Assembly (NCBI GenBank): GCA_013336035.1
Contig: JAAXUL010000003.1
Location: 1-32,000, forward strand
Length of the DNA: 32,000 nucleotides
Direction: 5' to 3'
Origin: Chloroflexales bacterium
Lineage (GTDB): Bacteria; Chloroflexota; Chloroflexia; Chloroflexales; Chloroflexaceae
The notes beneath the pieces are model-generated. The model saw only the letters and a program-made list of their open reading frames with translations. It had not been told where the DNA came from and searched no databases. Positions 17,109 through 26,526 of this stretch are shown piece after piece (positions within the stretch are counted from its first letter, which is position 1; each line of letters opens with the position of its first letter). A program made the position numbers and the translations under genes.

Positions 17109-18086
17109 GTGTCTGACGACGACCGCATCAGAAGCAAGGCCGTCCGCCTGCGACGGATCGAGCACCGGCTCTACAATACTCCCGGCGGCCTGCGCGCCAG
17201 CGATCTGGCGAAGGATTGTGGGGTCGCACGCCGCACGATCTACCGTGACCTCTTCTCGCTCGAGGAGATGGGCGTGCCGCTCTGGGAGAGCCAGGGCCGC
17301 TTCGGCATCGACCGTGGCGCCTATCTCTCGACGGTGCGCCTGAACCTCAACGAGGCTGTGGCTCTCTACTTTGCGGCCCGCCTGCTTGCCCACCACAGCG
17401 ACGAGCACAACCCCCATATCGTCTCGGCCCTCGACAAGCTAGCCGCCGGCCTGCCCGCCGGCACCGTCTCGGCCCACATCGCCCGTGTGGCCGACCTAGT
17501 GCGCCAGCGGCCCGTGCGCTCGGACTACATCAGAACCCTCGAGGTGCTGACGCAGGCCTGGGCCGACAGGCGTATGGTGCGCCTGCGCTACAGGACGCCC
17601 AGCCGCGAGCTGACTGAGCGCGAGGTGGCCCCCTACTTCATTGAGGTCTCGCGCAGCACGCCGGCGGCCTACGTGATCGGCTTCGACCGGCTGCGGGGCG
17701 CCATCCGCACTTTCAAGATCGAGCGGATTGAGCGGGCCGAGCTGCTCGACGAGGCCTATGAGGTGCCAGCAGACTTCGACCCCTACGACTTCCTGGCGCG
17801 GGCATGGGGCGTGATGGACGAGCGCGAGGTCGAGGTGCATCTGCGCTTTAACGCCGTGGCGGCGGCGCGGGCCCGCGAGAGCCTTTGGCACCACAGCCAG
17901 CGCCTCGTCGAGCGGGCCGACAGCGGCTGTGACTTGCACATGACCATTGGCGGTATCCGTGAGGTGCTGCCATGGGTGTTGGGCTGGGGCGCCGATGTGG
18001 AGGTGCTGGCGCCTGCTGAGCTGCGGGCCGAGGTCGCGGCCCACGGGGCGCGCCTTGCCGCGATGTACGGCGATGCGGCGCCCTGA
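17109..18086 (+). CDS. HTH/WYL-domain transcriptional regulator
   Basis: GTG start; N-terminal HTH (GLRASDLAKDCGVARRTIYRDLFSLEEMGVPLWE) and C-terminal WYL region (DRRMVRLRYRTPSRELTEREVAPYF...VIGFDRLRGAIRTFKIERIERAEL). Confidence 0.9.
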   Translation: MSDDDRIRSKAVRLRRIEHRLYNTPGGLRASDLAKDCGVARRTIYRDLFSLEEMGVPLWESQGRFGIDRGAYLSTVRLNLNEAVALYFAARLLAHHSDEHNPHIVSALDKLAAGLPAGTVSAHIARVADLVRQRPVRSDYIRTLEVLTQAWADRRMVRLRYRTPSRELTEREVAPYFIEVSRSTPAAYVIGFDRLRGAIRTFKIERIERAELLDEAYEVPADFDPYDFLARAWGVMDEREVEVHLRFNAVAAARARESLWHHSQRLVERADSGCDLHMTIGGIREVLPWVLGWGADVEVLAPAELRAEVAAHGARLAAMYGDAAP

Positions 18087-18095
18087 AGAATCAGA

Positions 18096-18120
18096 AAGGG
18101 GAGAGCAGCGCTCTCCCCTT
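18096..18120. terminator. Hairpin between convergent genes
   Basis: AAGGGGAGAGC-AGC-GCTCTCCCCTT. Confidence 0.65.
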
Positions 18121-18142
18121 GGGTGATCTGTCTGGCGGGCGC

Positions 18143-18442
18143 CTAGGCGTCGTCGCCGTACAGCTCCTTGAGCAGGCTCTTCTTCGGCTGGGGCTGGCTC
18201 TTCGTGCCGCGCTGCTTCTCGATGGCGGCCTGGCGGTCCTGTGAGGCGCTCAGGCGCTTCATGAAGCGGTCGACCTGGCCAGCGGTGTCGACGATGCGCT
18301 GCTCGCCCGTGTAGAAGGGGTGGCAGTTGGCGCAGATCTCGACGCGCAGGCCGGGACGAGTCGTGCCGATCATCCAGCGGGTGCCGCACGTCGTGCAGAC
18401 AATCCCGTCGCTGTTGTACTTGGGGTGGATGCCCTGCTTCAC
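18143..18442 (-). CDS. rpmE: 50S ribosomal protein L31 with C-terminal extension
   Basis: VKQGIHPKYNSDGIVCTTCGTRWMIGTTRPGLRVEICANCHPFYTGEQRIVDTAGQVDRFMKRL; GTG start with SD GAGGAG. Confidence 0.93.
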   Translation of the reverse strand: MKQGIHPKYNSDGIVCTTCGTRWMIGTTRPGLRVEICANCHPFYTGEQRIVDTAGQVDRFMKRLSASQDRQAAIEKQRGTKSQPQPKKSLLKELYGDDA

Positions 18443-18518
18443 CTTAGTGCTCCTCGGTACGGGCGGCCAGAGGCGCGAGCCCCTTTGGGCCACCCGGGTA
18501 GTGTCTGCCTGGTTGGCC

Positions 18519-18806
18519 TTAGTCGGCCGTCGCGCCGCTCTCGGCGGGCTGCTCGAGGGGGATCACGCTGACCATCTTCTGGTCGCGCGAGTAGGGCTGG
18601 AACTTGACCTTGCCCTCGATCATGGCGTAGATCGTATAGTCGCGACCGAGGCCGACGTTCTTGCCGGGCTTGATCTTCGTGCCGCACTGGCGCACGATAA
18701 TGTTGCCGGGGATGACGTGCTCACCGCCGTAGGCCTTCACGCCGCGCATCTTGGGCTTGCTGTCGCGGCCGTTGCGCGAGCTGCCCATGCCTTTTTTATG
18801 AGCCAT
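18519..18806 (-). CDS. rpmA: 50S ribosomal protein L27
   Basis: [69 protein letters not shown]. Confidence 0.97.
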   Translation of the reverse strand: MAHKKGMGSSRNGRDSKPKMRGVKAYGGEHVIPGNIIVRQCGTKIKPGKNVGLGRDYTIYAMIEGKVKFQPYSRDQKMVSVIPLEQPAESGATAD

Positions 18807-18817
18807 TGTCGATACTC

Positions 18818-19132
18818 CTAAGCGATGATCTCACTGATCTTGATCTGCGTATAGCGCTGGCGGTGGCCCGTGCGGCGGCGGTAGCGCTTCTTGTTGCGGT
18901 AGCGGAAGACGATGATCTTGTCGCCCTTGCGCTCGCCGAGGACCTCGGCTCGCACCGTGGCGCCACTGACCAGGGGGGAGCCGACCTTGACCGTCTCGCC
19001 GTCGCCGATGAGTAGCACTTCGCCCAGCTCGATCTGGCTGCCGGCCTCGGCCTCTTCGATCAGGTCGATCGTCAGGACCTGGCCTTGCTCTACGCGGTAC
19101 TGCATCCCGCGGTCACGGATAATCGCGTACAC
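18818..19132 (-). CDS. rplU: 50S ribosomal protein L21
   Basis: [46 protein letters not shown]...[21 protein letters not shown] start with SD AAGGAG. Confidence 0.95.
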   Translation of the reverse strand: MYAIIRDRGMQYRVEQGQVLTIDLIEEAEAGSQIELGEVLLIGDGETVKVGSPLVSGATVRAEVLGERKGDKIIVFRYRNKKRYRRRTGHRQRYTQIKISEIIA

Positions 19133-19263
19133 GTCTGCTTCTCCTTGGGCAGCGATCTTCTGTGCGGCGGGCCACGTTGTGCGGGTGCGCCGGTGCTGCG
19201 GCCAAAAAATATGCTTCTCGACAGCAAGAAAAGAGAGCGGGGTTCCCGCCCTTAACCTCATCG

Positions 19264-19292
19264 ATTATAGCAGAGGCGCAGGGCCGTGTCAA
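19264..19292 (-). promoter_or_regulatory. Full-consensus sigma-70 promoter for rplU-rpmA-rpmE
   Basis: Minus strand TTGACA (19287-19292) - 17 nt - TATAAT (19264-19269). Confidence 0.88.
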
Positions 19293-19330
19293 ACACACCC
19301 CGCGCCTCTGTGCAACAGGTGTGGAGGTCG

Positions 19331-20308
19331 CTAGCCCTGGCCGCGAGCGATGCGCAGGACCTCCTCGCAGGCGCGCAGGGTTGCGATGCGGGCCCAGCCG
19401 AGCGAGGCGTTGGGGCCGATGGCGATCAGCAGCAGCAGGTCATCCATCGTGGCCATAATAATGCTCTGGTCTTGGCCCTCGTGGATGACCAGATGGCCGG
19501 GCTGGCGCTGCCCCAGGTTGCGCCCGATCTCGGCCAGGGCCAGGCTGTTGCCGGCCGCCAGCGCCGCCACGACGGTCACATTAATATCGCGCCGGCGGCT
19601 CCAGTGGGTCAGAACGATGCCGCTGATGTCGGCCAGCACGGCGCAGTGCACATCGGGCTCGAGGGCTAGATCTTTGAGCGCCTGGCGCATCGCCTCGATC
19701 TGCTGCTCGGAGTAGCTGCGGCCACCCAGGCCTGGGCTGCGGGGCGTCAGATGGACGGCGACGGGGGCGCCCTGTTGCACCGTGGTGGGCAGGATGCCCG
19801 TCTGCTTCTTGGCGCGCAGGGCCGTGAGCCGCTGCCCCAGCGGCCCTGAAGGCATGGCGGTTGTGGTTGACGCTGAGGGGGGGGGCTCGGTCGGGGCCGG
19901 GCTGGCGGGCTCTGCCAGCTGCGAGGGGCGCGGCAGCAGTTTGATCGGGTCAAGTAGCAGGTCGACGGCAAGGCGCATGCGCTCGTGCGAGACGGGCTTC
20001 TCGAGCAGGCAGTCGATCTTGAGCTGAGCCGCCCGCTCGGGTGTCAGGTCTTGCGGGCTGACGGTGAAGACGATCACTGCCGTCTTCGGGTCGAGCTCGC
20101 GGACGCGCTGCACCAGGTCGAGGCCGCTCATGCCGGGCATGCGAATGTCGGTGAAAAGCAGGTCTACGGGCTGTCGGGAGATGTGGAGCAGTGCGGCCTC
20201 GGCCGACGACACGGCGTTGACGATGTAGGGAGAGTCGTCGGTGAGGGCCATACTGACGATCCGCCTGATGTTCGGGTCGTCATCGACGACCAGGATCCGC
20301 TTCGTCAT
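19331..20308 (-). CDS. Response regulator receiver fused to Roadblock/LC7-type domain
   Basis: Receiver MTKRILVVDDDPNIRRIVSMAL...LLFTDIRMPGMSG...LLEKPVS; Pro/Ser-rich linker; C-terminal Roadblock-like HCAVLADISGIVLTHWSRRRDINVTVVAALAAGNSLALAEIGRNLGQRQPGHLVIHEGQDQSIIMATMDDLLLLIAIG. Confidence 0.85.
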   Translation of the reverse strand: MTKRILVVDDDPNIRRIVSMALTDDSPYIVNAVSSAEAALLHISRQPVDLLFTDIRMPGMSGLDLVQRVRELDPKTAVIVFTVSPQDLTPERAAQLKIDCLLEKPVSHERMRLAVDLLLDPIKLLPRPSQLAEPASPAPTEPPPSASTTTAMPSGPLGQRLTALRAKKQTGILPTTVQQGAPVAVHLTPRSPGLGGRSYSEQQIEAMRQALKDLALEPDVHCAVLADISGIVLTHWSRRRDINVTVVAALAAGNSLALAEIGRNLGQRQPGHLVIHEGQDQSIIMATMDDLLLLIAIGPNASLGWARIATLRACEEVLRIARGQG

Positions 20309-20436
20309 CGGTTCAGCTCCATGAGGAGAGGCCGCCTCCGCGACGATGCGCCGTCACGGTTTACTATAAGTCTATGTAGTATAACGTATCCCTATTACGA
20401 TCTTTACAAACGATTAAGCGTAGTAGAGACCGAATC

Positions 20437-20464
20437 GCCCTCTCCCCACGGGCGGGGAGAGGGC
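20437..20464. terminator. Hairpin downstream of aspS
   Basis: GCCCTCTCCCC-ACGGGC-GGGGAGAGGGC. Confidence 0.6.
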
Positions 20465-20490
20465 AGAGAGAAAGTCGAGACTCCCGCGGC

Positions 20491-22251
20491 TCAGCGCAGA
20501 GCGATATGCAGATCTTTGAGCTGCCGCTCGTCAACTGACGAGGGCGCGGCGGTCATCAGGTCGATGGCCTGCTGGGTCTTGGGGAAGGCCATAACCTCGC
20601 GGATGGTGCTCTCGTCGGCCAGGATCATGACGATGCGGTCGATGCCGGGGGCGATGCCGCCGTGGGGCGGCGCGCCGTACTCGAAGGCCTCGAGCATATG
20701 GCCAAACTGGGCCATGGCCGTCTCTGGGCTGATGCCGAGCAGGTCGAAGAGCTTCTGCTGGACATCACGGCGGTGGATACGGATGCTGCCGCCGCCCACC
20801 TCGTAGCCGTTGAGCACCAGGTCGTAGGCCTTGGCGCGCACCTTGCCGGGGTCGCTGTCCATCAGGGCCATGTCGGCGTCCTGCGGGGCCGTGAAGGGGT
20901 GGTGCACTGCGTCCCAGCGGCCCTCGTCGGCGTTCCAGTCAACCAGGGGGAAGTCGACGATCCACGAGAAGTGGAGCGTGGCAGGGTCGGCCAGCCCGAG
21001 CCGGGCGCCAAACTCGCGGCGCAGCTTATCGAGGGTGGTGGCCACGACCGAGGGCTTATCGGCGACGAGCAGCAGCAGGTCGCCGGGCTGCCCGCCCATA
21101 CGCTCGACGATAGCCTGAAGCTCGCCCGCGCCCAGGTTTTTGGCGAAGGACGAGCGGATCTCGCCGCCATCGGCGGGGAGGGCCGCCCAGGCGAGGCCGC
21201 GGGCGCCGCCGCCCCGCGCCAGGTCGGTCAGCTCGTCGATCTGCTTGCGCGAGTAGCCGCCGCAGCCGGGCGCGCGCAGGCCCTTGATCTGGCCGCCGCT
21301 CTCGAGGGCGCCCTTGAAGACCTGGAAGGGCGTGCCGGCTAGCAGGTCGCCCAGGCTGACTAGCTCGAGGTCGTAGCGCAGGTCGGGCTTATCGCTGCCG
21401 TAGCGCTCCATCGCCTCGGCGTAGGTGAGGCGGCGGAAGGGCGTCGGCACGTGCTTGTGAGGCACGACGCTGCGACACAGCTCGGTGAAGAGGCGCTCGA
21501 TCAGCTGGAGCACATCCTCCTGGTCGACGAAGCTGAGCTCCATATCGAGCTGGGTGAACTCGGGCTGTCGGTCGGCCCGCAGGTCCTCGTCGCGGAAGCA
21601 GCGGGCGATCTGGAAGTAGCGGTCGTAGCCGGCCACCATCAGCAGCTGCTTGAGCTGCTGCGGGCTCTGGGGCAGGGCGTAGAACTTGCCGGGGTGGACG
21701 CGTGAGGGCACCAGGTAGTCGCGGGCGCCCTCGGGCGTCGACTTGATCAGGATGGGCGTCTCAATCTCGAGGAAGCCCTCGTCGTCGAGGAAGTCGCGCA
21801 TGAACTTGATCACGCGGTGGCGCAGGATCAGGTTGCGCTGCATCCGCTCGCGCCGCAGGTCGAGGTAGCGGTACTTGAGACGGACGGCCTCGTCCTCGCC
21901 GCCCTCCTGGGCGATATAGATTGGCGTGGTGCGGGCGGGGTTGAGGACCTGGGCCTCGAGGGCGACCACCTCAATGGCGCCGGTGGCGAGGTTCGGGTTG
22001 ACGGCCTCGGGGGGGCGGGGGCGCACGCGGCCCGTCACCTGGAGCACGAACTCCGAGCGGGCGCCCTCGGCCACTTCGTGAGCCTGAGCTGTGGCGCTAT
22101 CAAAGACCACCTGGGTGATCCCGTAGCGGTCCCTCAGGTCGATAAAGATCAGCTCACCATGGTCGCGGCGGCGGTGGACCCAACCCGAGAGGGTGATCGT
22201 CTGGCCGACATGCTCAGGGCGAAGCTCGCCACAGGTGTGCGAGCGGAACAT
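20491..22251 (-). CDS. aspS: Aspartyl-tRNA synthetase
   Basis: [28 protein letters not shown]; class II motifs ([86 protein letters not shown]). Confidence 0.97.
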   Translation of the reverse strand: MFRSHTCGELRPEHVGQTITLSGWVHRRRDHGELIFIDLRDRYGITQVVFDSATAQAHEVAEGARSEFVLQVTGRVRPRPPEAVNPNLATGAIEVVALEAQVLNPARTTPIYIAQEGGEDEAVRLKYRYLDLRRERMQRNLILRHRVIKFMRDFLDDEGFLEIETPILIKSTPEGARDYLVPSRVHPGKFYALPQSPQQLKQLLMVAGYDRYFQIARCFRDEDLRADRQPEFTQLDMELSFVDQEDVLQLIERLFTELCRSVVPHKHVPTPFRRLTYAEAMERYGSDKPDLRYDLELVSLGDLLAGTPFQVFKGALESGGQIKGLRAPGCGGYSRKQIDELTDLARGGGARGLAWAALPADGGEIRSSFAKNLGAGELQAIVERMGGQPGDLLLLVADKPSVVATTLDKLRREFGARLGLADPATLHFSWIVDFPLVDWNADEGRWDAVHHPFTAPQDADMALMDSDPGKVRAKAYDLVLNGYEVGGGSIRIHRRDVQQKLFDLLGISPETAMAQFGHMLEAFEYGAPPHGGIAPGIDRIVMILADESTIREVMAFPKTQQAIDLMTAAPSSVDERQLKDLHIALR

Positions 22252-22425
22252 AACCTCTCCTCAAGTGACGAACTAATAGGTAAGGACCAAGTGACGAAGG
22301 CCGCACCGCTCGTGTCCTCGGCACGCCAATCGCCGCATTATAGCATGTCGCAGTGCCGGGCCTGTTCTGAGCTATAATCTGCAGCGGCCCCCCGCATCGT
22401 TCTTGCTGTAACTGGGCGGCGCATC

Positions 22426-23199
22426 ATGGCGGCTGTGGAGCGTTTACCCTTTGGTCCGGAGTGTCCAGTCCCTCGGCGCGTGTCTATCCTCGGGGTCGAC
22501 GTCGACGACGTGACCGAGGATGAGGCCGTTGTTTTTGCCGAGGCTATGATCCGCGCCGGGCGCCCCCACCAGATCTGCACGGTTAATCCCGAGTTTGTGA
22601 TGGAGGCCCGGCGCAGCCCGGCCTTTGCCGCGGCCCTCGCCGCGGCCAACCTGTGTACGCCCGACGGCTACGGCCTGCTGCTGGCCGCGCGCTACCTCGG
22701 CTCGCCTCTGCGCGGCCGTGTCACCGGCGTCGATCTGACTCGGCGGCTGGCGGCCCTGGCCGCCGCTCGCGGCTACAGGCTCTTTCTTCTTGGCGCGGCG
22801 CCCGGTGTCGCCGAGGAGGCCGCAGCCGCTCTGCGGGCCCGTCACCCCGACCTCACTATCGCCGGCTGCTTCGCCGGCTCGCCCGACCTGCGCCACGAGC
22901 CGTTCCTGCGCCAGCTGATCGGCGCGGCGCGCCCCGACATCCTGCTTGTGGCCTACGGGCACCCGCGGCAGGATCTGTGGATCGCCCATAACCAGCCCCA
23001 CCTGCGCGTGCCACTGGCCATCGGCGTGGGCGGGGTCTTCGACTATCTCTCGGGGCGGGTGCCGCTGGCCCCGGCCTGGATGCGCCGCATCGGCCTCGAG
23101 TGGCTCTACCGTCTGGCCCGTCAGCCCCGCCGCTGGCGCCGCATCATCGATGCCGTCCCCCGCTTTACCCTGGAAGTCATACGCCAGGGCCGCCCATAG
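22426..23199 (+). CDS. WecG/TagA/CpsF family glycosyltransferase
   Basis: VNPEFVMEARRSPAF...LCTPDGYGLLLAARYLG...RVTGVDL...LLGAAPGVAEEAA...AYGHPRQDLWI...GVGGVFDYLSGRVPLAPAWMRRIGLEWLYRL. Confidence 0.92.
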   Translation: MAAVERLPFGPECPVPRRVSILGVDVDDVTEDEAVVFAEAMIRAGRPHQICTVNPEFVMEARRSPAFAAALAAANLCTPDGYGLLLAARYLGSPLRGRVTGVDLTRRLAALAAARGYRLFLLGAAPGVAEEAAAALRARHPDLTIAGCFAGSPDLRHEPFLRQLIGAARPDILLVAYGHPRQDLWIAHNQPHLRVPLAIGVGGVFDYLSGRVPLAPAWMRRIGLEWLYRLARQPRRWRRIIDAVPRFTLEVIRQGRP

Positions 23200-23277
23200 C
23201 TCAACACGCTATCACGTCATCAGTCTGGTGGGTTTTAGGGACGTCACCCCTGAACAACCCTCTCAAGGAGACCCGGT

Positions 23278-24831
23278 ATGTCGCAGACCACAGCTGAGAA
23301 GATCGAAGAACTACGCCGGCGCCGCGAGAAGGCCCAGACCGGCGATAAGCAGGCCGTCCAGAAGCAGCACGAGCGCGGCAAGCTCACTGCTCGCGAGCGG
23401 ATCGACCAGTTGCTCGACCCGGGCTCGTTCGTCGAGCTCGACGCCTTTGCCGTCCACCGCACCTCGGCCTTCGGTATGGAGCGCCGCAAGCCCCTGGGCG
23501 ACGGCGTGATCACCGGCCATGGCACCATCGATGGACGCCCCGTGTGCGTCTTCTCGCAGGACTTCACGATCTTCGGCGGCAGCCTGGGCGAGGTCTTTGC
23601 CGAGAAGATCTGTAAGGTGATGGATCTGGCCGTGCGTATGGGCGTGCCCTGTATCGGCATCAACGACTCGGGCGGCGCCCGCATCCAGGAGGGCGTAGTC
23701 AGCCTGGGCGGCTACGCCGAGATCTTCTACCGCAACGTGCTGAGCAGCGGGGTCATCCCCCAGCTTTCGGTCATCGCCGGGCCCTGCGCGGGCGGCGCCG
23801 TCTACTCGCCCGTGATGACCGACTTCATCATGATGGTCAAAGGCTCGAGCCAGATGTTTATCACTGGCCCCGATGTGATCAAAACGGTGACCGGCGAGGA
23901 GGTCGGCTTCGAGGAGCTCGGCGGCGCGATGACCCATAATACGCGCAGCGGCGTGGCCCACTTCGCGGCCGACAGCGAGCCCGAGTGCTTCGAGCAGATG
24001 CGCACCCTGATCTCGTTCCTGCCCTTGAATAACATGGACGACCCGCCCTACGCCGAGCCGGTCGACGACCCCGAGCGCATGGACGAGGCGCTGCAGACCC
24101 TTATCCCAGACAGCCCGCGCAAAGCCTATGACATGATCAAGGTGATCGAGGGCGTGGTCGACGACGGCTTCTTCTTCGAGGTGCAGGCCTACTGGGCGCG
24201 CAACCTTGTGATTGGCTTCGCCCGGCTTGACGGCAATGTGGTCGGGATTGTCGCCAATCAGCCCATGCAGCTGGCCGGCACCCTCGACATCGACAGCTCG
24301 GTCAAGGGCGCGCGCTTCGTGCGCTTCTGCGACGCCTTCAACATTCCCCTGGTGACCTTTGTCGACGTGCCGGGCTTCATGCCGGGCACCCAGCAGGAGT
24401 ACGGCGGCATCATCCGCCACGGTGCCAAGCTGCTCTTCGCCTACTGCGAGGCTACCGTGCCGAAGCTGACCGTGATCACGCGCAAGGCCTACGGTGGCGC
24501 CTACGACGTGATGGCCTCGAAGCATATCCGCGCCGACTTCAACTTCGCCTGGCCGACCTCGGAGATCGCCGTGATGGGCGTGGACGCCGCGGTGCGGATC
24601 ATCTTCCGCAAAGAGCTGGGTGAGGCGAGCGACCCGCAGCAGCGCCTGGGCGAGCTGGTCGAGGACTACCAGAGCCGCTTTGCCAACCCCTATGTCGCCG
24701 CCGAGCGCGGCTATATCGACGCGGTGATCGAGCCGAAGGAGACCCGCCCGGCCCTGATCAAGGCGCTGAAGATCGCCCGCACCAAGCGCCAGAGCATGCC
24801 CGCCCGCAAGCACGGCAATATCCCACTGTAG
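23278..24831 (+). CDS. pccB: Acyl-CoA (propionyl-CoA-type) carboxylase carboxyltransferase beta subunit
   Basis: [91 protein letters not shown]; exact acyl-CoA substrate not provable from sequence. Confidence 0.92.
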   Translation: MSQTTAEKIEELRRRREKAQTGDKQAVQKQHERGKLTARERIDQLLDPGSFVELDAFAVHRTSAFGMERRKPLGDGVITGHGTIDGRPVCVFSQDFTIFGGSLGEVFAEKICKVMDLAVRMGVPCIGINDSGGARIQEGVVSLGGYAEIFYRNVLSSGVIPQLSVIAGPCAGGAVYSPVMTDFIMMVKGSSQMFITGPDVIKTVTGEEVGFEELGGAMTHNTRSGVAHFAADSEPECFEQMRTLISFLPLNNMDDPPYAEPVDDPERMDEALQTLIPDSPRKAYDMIKVIEGVVDDGFFFEVQAYWARNLVIGFARLDGNVVGIVANQPMQLAGTLDIDSSVKGARFVRFCDAFNIPLVTFVDVPGFMPGTQQEYGGIIRHGAKLLFAYCEATVPKLTVITRKAYGGAYDVMASKHIRADFNFAWPTSEIAVMGVDAAVRIIFRKELGEASDPQQRLGELVEDYQSRFANPYVAAERGYIDAVIEPKETRPALIKALKIARTKRQSMPARKHGNIPL

Positions 24832-24849
24832 CTGTAGAGACGTAGCTGG

Positions 24850-24872
24850 CCGTGCCCTTACAAAGGGCACGG
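24850..24872. terminator. Hairpin terminator candidate
   Basis: CCGTGCCCTT-ACA-AAGGGCACGG. Confidence 0.65.
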
Positions 24873-24900
24873 TCATAGTTCGTATCGAACTTCCGTCCTA

Positions 24901-24930
24901 TTGCGTGCCCATCGCGCCCTATGCTATGAT
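24901..24930 (+). promoter_or_regulatory. Putative promoter of partner-switching cluster
   Basis: TTGCGT - 18 nt - TATGAT. Confidence 0.4.
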
Positions 24931-25065
24931 TGGTTATGGATTACGTGAGCGGAGACATATGATCTTGTGTTTCGCTCACCGGGCGCGGGCGGCTGACGGC
25001 GCGGCATGAGCAGAGGGTGGTGGGTGAGTGCGACGCGATCACCGTGCAGCTCAGGTACCAATGGA

Positions 25066-25524
25066 ATGAGCGACGAGACTTCCCAGCGTGAGCCATTGGA
25101 GAAGGTGATCGAGCTGCGCCTGCCTAGCAAGCTCGGCTATGAGCGGGTGGCCATGGACACTGCCTCGTCGCTGGCCCGCCGCATGGGTTTCACTTCCGAC
25201 CGGGTAGAGTCGCTCAAGACCGCGATCAGCGAGGCGGTCACGAACGCTATCGAGCACGGCAATCAGCAGGATGCCGCGATGAAGGTGGTGGTCCTGCTGA
25301 CAGCCCGCGAGGACGAGCTCATCGTGAGCGTCGCCGATCAGGGGCGCAAGCAGCTCGACCAGGACTGCACGACAGGCAGCCCCAAGATCGAGGACGCGTT
25401 CGAGCGGGAAGATAAGGGCGGCTGGGGGATCTGGTTGATCCGCGAGCTGATGGATGAGGTCGAGTTTACGACCGCACCCAGCGGTGGCAATCAGGTCCGT
25501 ATGGTCATCCATCTTGAGCAGTGA
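25066..25524 (+). CDS. RsbW-like ATP-binding protein (anti-sigma factor kinase family, HATPase_c_2)
   Basis: N-box ISEAVTNAIEHGNQ, G1 VADQGRKQ, G2 GGWGIWLIRELMDEVEF; start within ORF 25006..25524 uncertain. Confidence 0.85.
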   Translation: MSDETSQREPLEKVIELRLPSKLGYERVAMDTASSLARRMGFTSDRVESLKTAISEAVTNAIEHGNQQDAAMKVVVLLTAREDELIVSVADQGRKQLDQDCTTGSPKIEDAFEREDKGGWGIWLIRELMDEVEFTTAPSGGNQVRMVIHLEQ

Positions 25525-25982
25525 ACACGCCAACCTACATCCAGACAAGCATGGAACTCTCCCTCCCGAGTGAGCTTGGCTTTGAGGTGATCGCCCGTGA
25601 CGCGGTCGCAGCCTTCGCGCGGCGCCTTGGTATCCCGGCAGAACGGATCGAAGATCTGAAGACGGCGCTCAGTGAGGCCTGCATCAATGCCATCGAGCAT
25701 GGTAACTCGCTGAAGCCAGATCTGCGGGTGCAGATCTACTGCCGCTTCGAGGAGGATCGCCTGATCGTCGAGGTGATCGATCAGGGCGTTAGCCCCTTCT
25801 TGGCAAACGGCGAGCCCCTGAACATCGTCGAGAAGATCGCGGGCCTCGGCTCGCTGCGCGGTATGGGCCTGACGCTAATCAGCCAGCTTTGCGACGAGGC
25901 AGGCTTCGTGCCCGGAAAAGGTGTCGGCAACTGCTTTCGCTTCGCCTTTAGTCGCCGGCATGCAGCTAGTTTTGGCCGCTAG
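25521..25982 (+). CDS. Second RsbW-like ATP-binding protein
   Basis: N-box LSEACINAIEHGNS, G1 VIDQGVSPF, G2 RGMGLTLISQLCDEAGF; GTGA start/stop overlap with the preceding gene. Confidence 0.85.
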   Translation: MNTPTYIQTSMELSLPSELGFEVIARDAVAAFARRLGIPAERIEDLKTALSEACINAIEHGNSLKPDLRVQIYCRFEEDRLIVEVIDQGVSPFLANGEPLNIVEKIAGLGSLRGMGLTLISQLCDEAGFVPGKGVGNCFRFAFSRRHAASFGR

Positions 25983-26108
25983 AGCGCTGAAACTACTCGG
26001 GGCGTCATATTATCGAGAAAACACGATACGCCGAGCCACCGGACTCTAGCCATATATTCTGACCTCGCTGTCGTCGCGCAGACGGCTGCCGATATATCTG
26101 GAGGAGCC

Positions 26109-26471
26109 ATGATGCTGGAAGACGAGTTGACGGTGAGCACCCGTGAGCGGGACGGGGTGGCGATCATCGATCTCGTCGGTGATGTGACAACCTTCGCCGA
26201 AGAGAAGATCAATACGGCCTACCGCGAGGTGACGAACAAGGGCGCCCGGTTTGTGCTGCTCAATTTTCGCCAGAATGACTACATCAACAGCGCGGGGATC
26301 GCCATCTTGATCGGGATTGTCACCGAGGTGAACCGGAACAATCAGAAACTGGCCGTTAGCGGCCTCTCACAACACTTCCAGAAAATATTCCGGATGGTCG
26401 GCCTCGCCCAGTACGCCGAGATCTACCAGGACGAGGAAGAGGCCCTCGCGGGCTTCAAGCGCCTGGGCTAA
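26109..26471 (+). CDS. STAS-domain anti-anti-sigma factor (RsbV/SpoIIAA-like)
   Basis: VAIIDLVGDVTTFAEEKINTAYREV...ARFVLLNFRQNDYINSAGIAILIGIVTEV; SD GGAGGA upstream of ATG. Confidence 0.9.
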   Translation: MMLEDELTVSTRERDGVAIIDLVGDVTTFAEEKINTAYREVTNKGARFVLLNFRQNDYINSAGIAILIGIVTEVNRNNQKLAVSGLSQHFQKIFRMVGLAQYAEIYQDEEEALAGFKRLG

Positions 26472-26496
26472 CACGTGATCACACAGATTCCTCACC

Positions 26497-26526
26497 CGTA
26501 GGGGCGCCTCCGCAGGCGCCCCTACG
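26497..26526. terminator. Strong hairpin between convergent genes, overlapping a stop codon
   Basis: CGTAGGGGCGCCT-CCGC-AGGCGCCCCTACG; 13-bp perfect stem. Confidence 0.7.

Noticed and set aside
20662-21342. 226-aa + strand ORF inside aspS
   Set aside because: Antisense shadow ORF of aspS
22252-22425. T-box riboswitch upstream of aspS
   Set aside because: No recognisable T-box sequence or terminator/antiterminator pair in the short leader
23311-24876. 521-aa antisense ORF opposite the carboxyltransferase gene
   Set aside because: Entirely antisense to a strongly conserved gene; His/Asp/Gly/Val-rich composition is typical of reverse-frame translation of GC-rich coding DNA
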